Assembly (NCBI GenBank): GCA_019420325.1
Contig: JAHZHK010000081.1
Span: 1 to 12,913, forward strand
Source: Coriobacteriaceae bacterium
GTDB taxonomy: Bacteria; Actinomycetota; Coriobacteriia; Coriobacteriales; UMGS124
Direction of reading: 5' to 3'
Length of the DNA stretch: 12,913 nucleotides
Shown one piece after another: positions 7,935-12,913 of this stretch. Made by a program: the position numbers and the translations under genes. The notes under the pieces were generated by a model. The model was not told the DNA's origin. It saw only the letters and a program-made list of their open reading frames with translations, and searched no databases. The stretch's first letter is position 1, and the number at the start of each line of letters is the position of its first letter.

Positions 7935-8144
7935 TTAGGCCGAAGGCTCGTCGGCGACGGCCTCCTCTTGGGGAGCCGTCTGGGCGATATCGACCTGCTC
8001 GACGGCCTCCATGCTCAGGCGCAGCGCCTCGTCAAGCAGGTCGAGGCTCCGCTCAATGGAGGAATCCTTCGACTTGACAGTATTGACAATCTCATCGAGG
8101 CGCGAGACGACCTCGCCGTAGCGGCTTGCGCTACTCAAGGCCAC
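7935..8144 (-). CDS. xseB: Exodeoxyribonuclease VII small subunit
   Basis: A 69-residue protein whose core (YGEVVSRLDEIVNTV... then SSIERSLDLLDEALRLSMEA) matches XseB, the small helical subunit that binds XseA in exonuclease VII, which degrades single-stranded DNA. No ATG is available in a sensible place. GTG at 8144 overlaps the end of nusB by 14 bases; TTG at 8138 would overlap by 8. The last 17 or so residues are acidic and Ala-rich and are not part of the usual core. The large-subunit gene xseA, normally adjacent, is not in the window, so the partner must be encoded elsewhere or be missing. Confidence 0.85.
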   Translation of the reverse strand: MALSSASRYGEVVSRLDEIVNTVKSKDSSIERSLDLLDEALRLSMEAVEQVDIAQTAPQEEAVADEPSA

Positions 8145-8724
8145 CGTCCACGACGTCCTCATCATCGACGTCCTCGACGTCGTCCTCGATGTCGCCCTCG
8201 ATCTCGTCGAGCCCATCGACGGAGTCGGCGGCTTCAGCAACCTCGGTGTCCTTCTGCTCGGCGGCAGCCTCGGCAACCTTGTTGGCCAGAATGGCCAGCG
8301 AAGCCCTGGGATTCTCCTGGGCCAGGCGGGCAACGTCGCCAAGAATGCCGTTTACGAAGTTGGAGGAATCATCGCCACCGTAGAGCTTGGAGATCTCGAC
8401 GGCTTCGCTGATGGCAACCGAAACGGGCGTGTCGTCCTGCATGAACATCTCAAAGAGCGCCACAGCCATGATGGTGCGGTCGACGATGGGCATGCGCGAA
8501 TAGCTCCAGCAGGTGGAGATGTTGTCAAGCATGCGCTCGATGGCAAGACGGTTGACCGCAACGCCGCGGGCAAGCTCCTCGGCGAAGGGGTCGACGGGGC
8601 CGTCTTCAAGCGCATAGGTACCATCGCGCAGCAGGTCGAACACATCGAGACCCTGAATCTGGGCCTGGAAGAGAAGCTGAATGGCTTGGACGCGTGCGCG
8701 CGTGCGACCGGCGATTTTAGACAA
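8131..8724 (-). CDS. nusB: Transcription antitermination factor NusB with acidic C-terminal extension
   Basis: NusB binds boxA RNA with NusE (ribosomal protein S10) to support rRNA antitermination. The helical domain fills residues 1 to about 150, with the family pattern MPIVDRTIMAVALFEM (78-93) and the strongly conserved TPVSVAISEAVEISKLYG (99-116) plus FVNGILG (123-129). The protein is 197 residues, against 139 in E. coli. The extra 40-45 residues are nearly all Asp, Glu, Val and Ala and look disordered. The start is TTG, with AAGGAG eight bases upstream; that ribosome site overlaps the last codons and stop of asp23, five bases away. xseB starts inside its 3' end. Confidence 0.93.
   Translation of the reverse strand: MSKIAGRTRARVQAIQLLFQAQIQGLDVFDLLRDGTYALEDGPVDPFAEELARGVAVNRLAIERMLDNISTCWSYSRMPIVDRTIMAVALFEMFMQDDTPVSVAISEAVEISKLYGGDDSSNFVNGILGDVARLAQENPRASLAILANKVAEAAAEQKDTEVAEAADSVDGLDEIEGDIEDDVEDVDDEDVVDGGLE
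8147..8215. repeat. Low-complexity repeat encoding the acidic NusB tail
   Basis: The DNA is an imperfect repetition of units such as CGACGTCCTC (exact copies at 8151-8160 and 8166-8175) and GTCGTCCTCGAT. It encodes runs of Asp/Glu/Val in NusB. Repeats of this kind can change length by slippage, so tail length may vary between strains. Confidence 0.55.
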
Positions 8725-8729
8725 GGGAC

Positions 8730-9092
8730 CTACTCCTTCGGGAACAGCAGCGAATCGATGTAGACGTTGACGGCAGCGACCTCAATGCCGACCTGGGACT
8801 CGACGGACTTGGCGATAAGCTCGCGCACAGACTGCGCAAGCGTCACGAACGAATAGCCGAAGAGCACCGCAAGGTGGACGGTGATGTCGAGCTTGGAATC
8901 AACTATCTTAAGGGTAACGGCAGGAACGGCCGGGTCGGCCTTCTTCTGCGAGAAGAACGAGAAAAGTCCGTTCAATTCGCCAGGCTGACCGACGGCGGCG
9001 ACACCCTCAACCTTCTCAGCAGACAGGCGCACGATGGTCTCGACGACCTCCGGGGCAACAACAAGATCGTTTACGCGGATTTCCTCGTCCAT
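8730..9092 (-). CDS. Asp23/Gls24 family protein (YqhY-like)
   Basis: A 120-residue member of the Asp23/Gls24 family. It opens with VNDLVVAPEVVETIVRLSAE, has EGVAAVG at 29-35, and in the middle the pattern LDITVHLAVLFGYSF followed by an amphipathic helix (LAQSVRELIAKSVESQVG) and a final VNVYIDSLLF. Family members are envelope-stress or membrane-linked proteins. The Bacillus homologue YqhY lies next to accBC and has been linked to acetyl-CoA carboxylase control, a context preserved here, since accC is the next gene upstream. The start is ATG with GAAGGGA eight bases before it. It heads the operon running through recN. The exact role here is unknown. Confidence 0.9.
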   Translation of the reverse strand: MDEEIRVNDLVVAPEVVETIVRLSAEKVEGVAAVGQPGELNGLFSFFSQKKADPAVPAVTLKIVDSKLDITVHLAVLFGYSFVTLAQSVRELIAKSVESQVGIEVAAVNVYIDSLLFPKE

Positions 9093-9112
9093 GCTCGAGT
9101 CCCTTCATATAC

Positions 9113-9144
9113 GAAAATCGCCCGCTTGATGCCAAGCGGGCGAT
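9113..9144 (-). terminator. Strong hairpin with short T-run between accC and asp23 (terminator or attenuator)
   Basis: ATCGCCCGCTT and AAGCGGGCGAT are perfect 11-base arms around a six-base loop (GGCATC on the minus strand), followed on that strand by TTTCG, so the run including the last stem base is TTTT. It lies 77 bases after the accC stop and only about 25 bases before the asp23 ATG. It can terminate the accC transcript. Promoter-like boxes lie on its upstream side, so it may also sit within the asp23 leader. Confidence 0.7.
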
Positions 9145-9154
9145 TGGTTGGACA

Positions 9155-9186
9155 ATCATAGCGCATTCGGCATGCGCACGATTATA
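9155..9186 (-). promoter_or_regulatory. Possible promoter region of the asp23-to-recN operon
   Basis: Two -10-like boxes, TATAAT (9181-9186) and TATGAT (9155-9160), occur in the 129-base gap between accC and asp23. Between them lies an inverted repeat GCGCAT-TCGGC-ATGCGC (9161-9177) that could be an operator or a short hairpin. Neither box has a good -35 at 16-18 bases, so the assignment is tentative. Confidence 0.4.
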
Positions 9187-9221
9187 GCCCCAAGACAGGT
9201 CGATGCGCTCTGCACACAAAG

Positions 9222-10577
9222 CTACTTGAGGAATTCAGGCAGATACGTCTCAATGAAGTCCGTATACACGGCCCCTTCCTGGAAAGCAGGAACCGAAATG
9301 GCGGCCAAGTGGAACGGAATGGTCGTCTTGATGCCCTCGACGACAAACTCAGACAGGGCACGGCGGGCACGTGCCAGTGCCTCGTCGCGGTCGCGGCCCC
9401 ACACGATAAGCTTGGCGACGAGAGAGTCGTAGGTGGGCGGAATCTTGTAGCCCTGGTAGGCATGCGTGTCCACGCGCACACCGGGGCCGCCGGGCAACAC
9501 GAGCCTGGTGATGGTGCCCGGGCACGGGCGGAAGCCGTGCTCGGGGTCCTCAGCATTGATGCGGAACTCAAAGGCATGGCCGCACGGGGTGTAGGGCGCG
9601 TTGCCGGCAATGCTCATGGGCTCGCCGGCAGCGATGCGAATCTGCTCCTTCACCAAGTCGGTGAGGGTGATCTGCTCCGTCACGGGATGCTCGACCTGAA
9701 TGCGGGTGTTCATCTCCATGAAGTAGAAGCGCCCGTCGGAGTCGAGGAGGAACTCGATGGTGCCGGCGTTGGTGTAGCCAACCTGGCGCACCGCGCGCAC
9801 GGCGGCGTCGCCCATCTGCTGGCGAAGCTCAGGGGTGAGCGCGGGGCTGGGGCCCTCCTCCACAAGCTTCTGATGGCGACGCTGCACCGAGCAGTCGCGC
9901 TCGCACAGATGGATGGCATTGCCGAAGTTGTCGGCAAGAACCTGCACCTCGACGTGGCGGGGATGCTGCACAAGGCGCTCCATGTATACGGCGTCGTTGC
10001 CGAAGGCCACTCGCGCCTCGGAACGAGCCGTGGTGTAGGCCTTTTCAAGCTCTTCAGCGTTCCAGGCCTCACGCATGCCCTTGCCGCCACCGCCGGCAGA
10101 CGCCTTGACGAGCAGGGGGTACCCGATCTCATCAGCGACCTTGAAAGCGTCCTCGAGCGTCTCAACCTCGCCGGCGCTGCCGGGAACGCAGGGCACGCCC
10201 GCGGCGATCATGGTCTGCTTGGCGTTAGACTTCTCGCCCATGCGGTCGATGACGTCGGCGGAGGGGCCGATGAAGACAAGGTCGTTGTCAGCGCAAGCGC
10301 GGGCAAAGTCGGAGTTCTCAGAGAGGAATCCGTACCCGGGATGCACAGCCTGGCATGCGCGCGAGACGGCGGCACCGATGACAGCGGCAAAGTTCAGATA
10401 GCTCTTGGCACTCGGAGCGGGACCGATGCAGACGGCGATGTCGGCCTCCTGCACGGCACGGGTGTCCTTGTCAGCCTGGGAGTAGGCAACAACGGACTCG
10501 ATGCCCATCTCGCGCAGGGCGCGCACAACGCGCAGCGCGATCTCTCCCCTGTTGGCTACCAGTACGCGGGAGAACAT
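9222..10577 (-). CDS. accC: Biotin carboxylase
   Basis: ATP-dependent carboxylation of biotin on a carrier protein, using bicarbonate, in the cytosol. The 451 residues are full length. Visible are the opening VLVANRGEIALR, HPGYGFLSEN (79-88), the glycine-rich ATP lid loop KASAGGGGKGM (158-168), and the active-site set Glu288-Met-Asn290-Thr-Arg292 in FMEMNTRIQVEHP, at the same numbers as in E. coli AccC. The ATG is three bases after the stop codon of the carboxyltransferase/biotin-carrier gene, so the two are co-translated. That makes the fused carrier its obvious partner. The same enzyme may also serve acetyl-CoA carboxylase, since no accA or accD lies here and accC belongs to an accB-accC-asp23 gene order. 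Confidence 0.96.
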   Translation of the reverse strand: MFSRVLVANRGEIALRVVRALREMGIESVVAYSQADKDTRAVQEADIAVCIGPAPSAKSYLNFAAVIGAAVSRACQAVHPGYGFLSENSDFARACADNDLVFIGPSADVIDRMGEKSNAKQTMIAAGVPCVPGSAGEVETLEDAFKVADEIGYPLLVKASAGGGGKGMREAWNAEELEKAYTTARSEARVAFGNDAVYMERLVQHPRHVEVQVLADNFGNAIHLCERDCSVQRRHQKLVEEGPSPALTPELRQQMGDAAVRAVRQVGYTNAGTIEFLLDSDGRFYFMEMNTRIQVEHPVTEQITLTDLVKEQIRIAAGEPMSIAGNAPYTPCGHAFEFRINAEDPEHGFRPCPGTITRLVLPGGPGVRVDTHAYQGYKIPPTYDSLVAKLIVWGRDRDEALARARRALSEFVVEGIKTTIPFHLAAISVPAFQEGAVYTDFIETYLPEFLK

Positions 10578-10580
10578 CGG

Positions 10581-12467
<1,887 letters not shown>

Positions 12468-12549
12468 CGGCGCACCTCCTGAATGCAGAGCCTATGGAAG
12501 GCATCCCTTGCTTGACTCGGTTTCTAAGCCTTGGTAGGCGGGGATATTC

Positions 12550-12555
12550 AGTATA
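12550..12555 (-). promoter_or_regulatory. Possible -10 box of the carboxyltransferase-accC operon
   Basis: TATACT lies about 83 bases upstream of the TTG start, in the only gap (121 bases) before the operon. No good -35 box lies 16-18 bases further up. The presumed leader holds two small inverted repeats, GCCT-ACCA-AGGC and GCCTTCCATAGGC, of unknown meaning. Confidence 0.35.
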
Positions 12556-12588
12556 GGTACGGTTTGTTTCCAAACGGCTCCAGCCGGC

Positions 12589-12913
12589 TCAGCGGCGCGC
12601 TTTGAGCTTTGAAAAGACCTTTGTAGAGTGGCTCTTCACAAATGAAATAAACTTGCCCTCGAGATACGTGAGACGAGGCATGCCCTTGCGCATGGGCCAG
12701 AGCATCAGGCGCATCATCGTAGAGCGAGGCTTTGTGAGCTCAAGCGCGGTACGGGCGTGGTCAGCCGTAATCATCTTCTCGATTTGGGCGCGCTTCTGCG
12801 TGGCAGGCAAGGTGCAATCCGAGCAGGTCACGTTCTCAACACAGCCCACGAGACGCTCCGAGTAGCGGCGATAAATCATCTCCATGCTGTCGGGATCGTC
12901 CACACCCCAGTGG
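12589..12913 (-). CDS. C-terminal part of an unidentified protein, possibly a family 2 glycosyltransferase (cut by window edge)
   Basis: An open frame on the minus strand that runs off the right end, with about 107 residues visible. A GTG at 12903 is available, but the frame stays open before it (HWGVDDPDSMEMIYRRYSER...), so the true start is probably outside. Three cysteines occur in GCVENVTCSDC. The end is basic (YLEGKFISFVKSHSTKVFSKLKARR) and resembles the tail of some family 2 glycosyltransferases that build surface polysaccharides; this is recall of a pattern, not a search. The catalytic domain is not visible. No clear terminator separates it from the carboxyltransferase promoter region. 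Confidence 0.6.
   Translation of the reverse strand, partial: HWGVDDPDSMEMIYRRYSERLVGCVENVTCSDCTLPATQKRAQIEKMITADHARTALELTKPRSTMMRLMLWPMRKGMPRLTYLEGKFISFVKSHSTKVFSKLKARR

Noticed and set aside
12575..12586. Small hairpin CGGC-TGGA-GCCG followed by TTT, after the right-edge gene
   Set aside because: The stem is only four pairs and the T-run three bases, too weak to call a terminator.

Overview
The window is a GC-rich bacterial chromosome segment in which every gene I can support lies on the minus strand. It reads from right to left and is almost entirely core genes. The order carboxyltransferase/biotin carrier - accC - Asp23 - nusB - xseB - dxs - tlyA - nadK - recN resembles the Bacillus accBC-yqhY-nusB-folD-xseAB-ispA-dxs-yqxC-argR-recN block, while the tlyA-nadK-recN end is typical of Actinobacteria. 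With an LtaS-like enzyme, an Asp23 protein and high GC, this suggests a Coriobacteriia-type gut actinobacterium (Collinsella or a relative). The taxon is inference from gene content and order, not from a search.

Layout in the direction of transcription: (1) the C-terminal end of a gene cut by the right edge, possibly a family 2 glycosyltransferase; (2) a two-gene biotin-enzyme operon, with a pyruvate carboxylase/oxaloacetate decarboxylase-type carboxyltransferase fused to an AccB-type biotin carrier, then accC, closed by a strong hairpin; (3) a second tightly packed operon, asp23-nusB-xseB-dxs-tlyA-nadK-recN, joined by 4-base overlaps or very short gaps; (4) a tRNA-Pro(TGG)/tRNA-Gly(TCC) pair one base apart, with its own promoter buried in the end of recN and a clear terminator; (5) an eight-helix LtaS-like phosphoglycerol transferase; (6) tRNA-Arg(TCT) with its terminator.

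Functionally, AccC carboxylates the biotin on the fused carrier and the carboxyltransferase moves CO2 to or from a keto acid. The carrier is of the acetyl-CoA carboxylase type, so it may also serve fatty-acid synthesis. The second operon combines transcription (NusB), DNA metabolism and repair (XseB, RecN), isoprenoid precursors (Dxs), ribosome methylation (TlyA) and NADP supply (NadK).

I found no mobile element, CRISPR array, phage gene or defence system. The points most worth a second look are the carboxyltransferase-AccB fusion, the terminator-like hairpin in front of asp23, the acidic tail on NusB, and xseB without an adjacent xseA. No intergenic stretch exceeds 300 bases.
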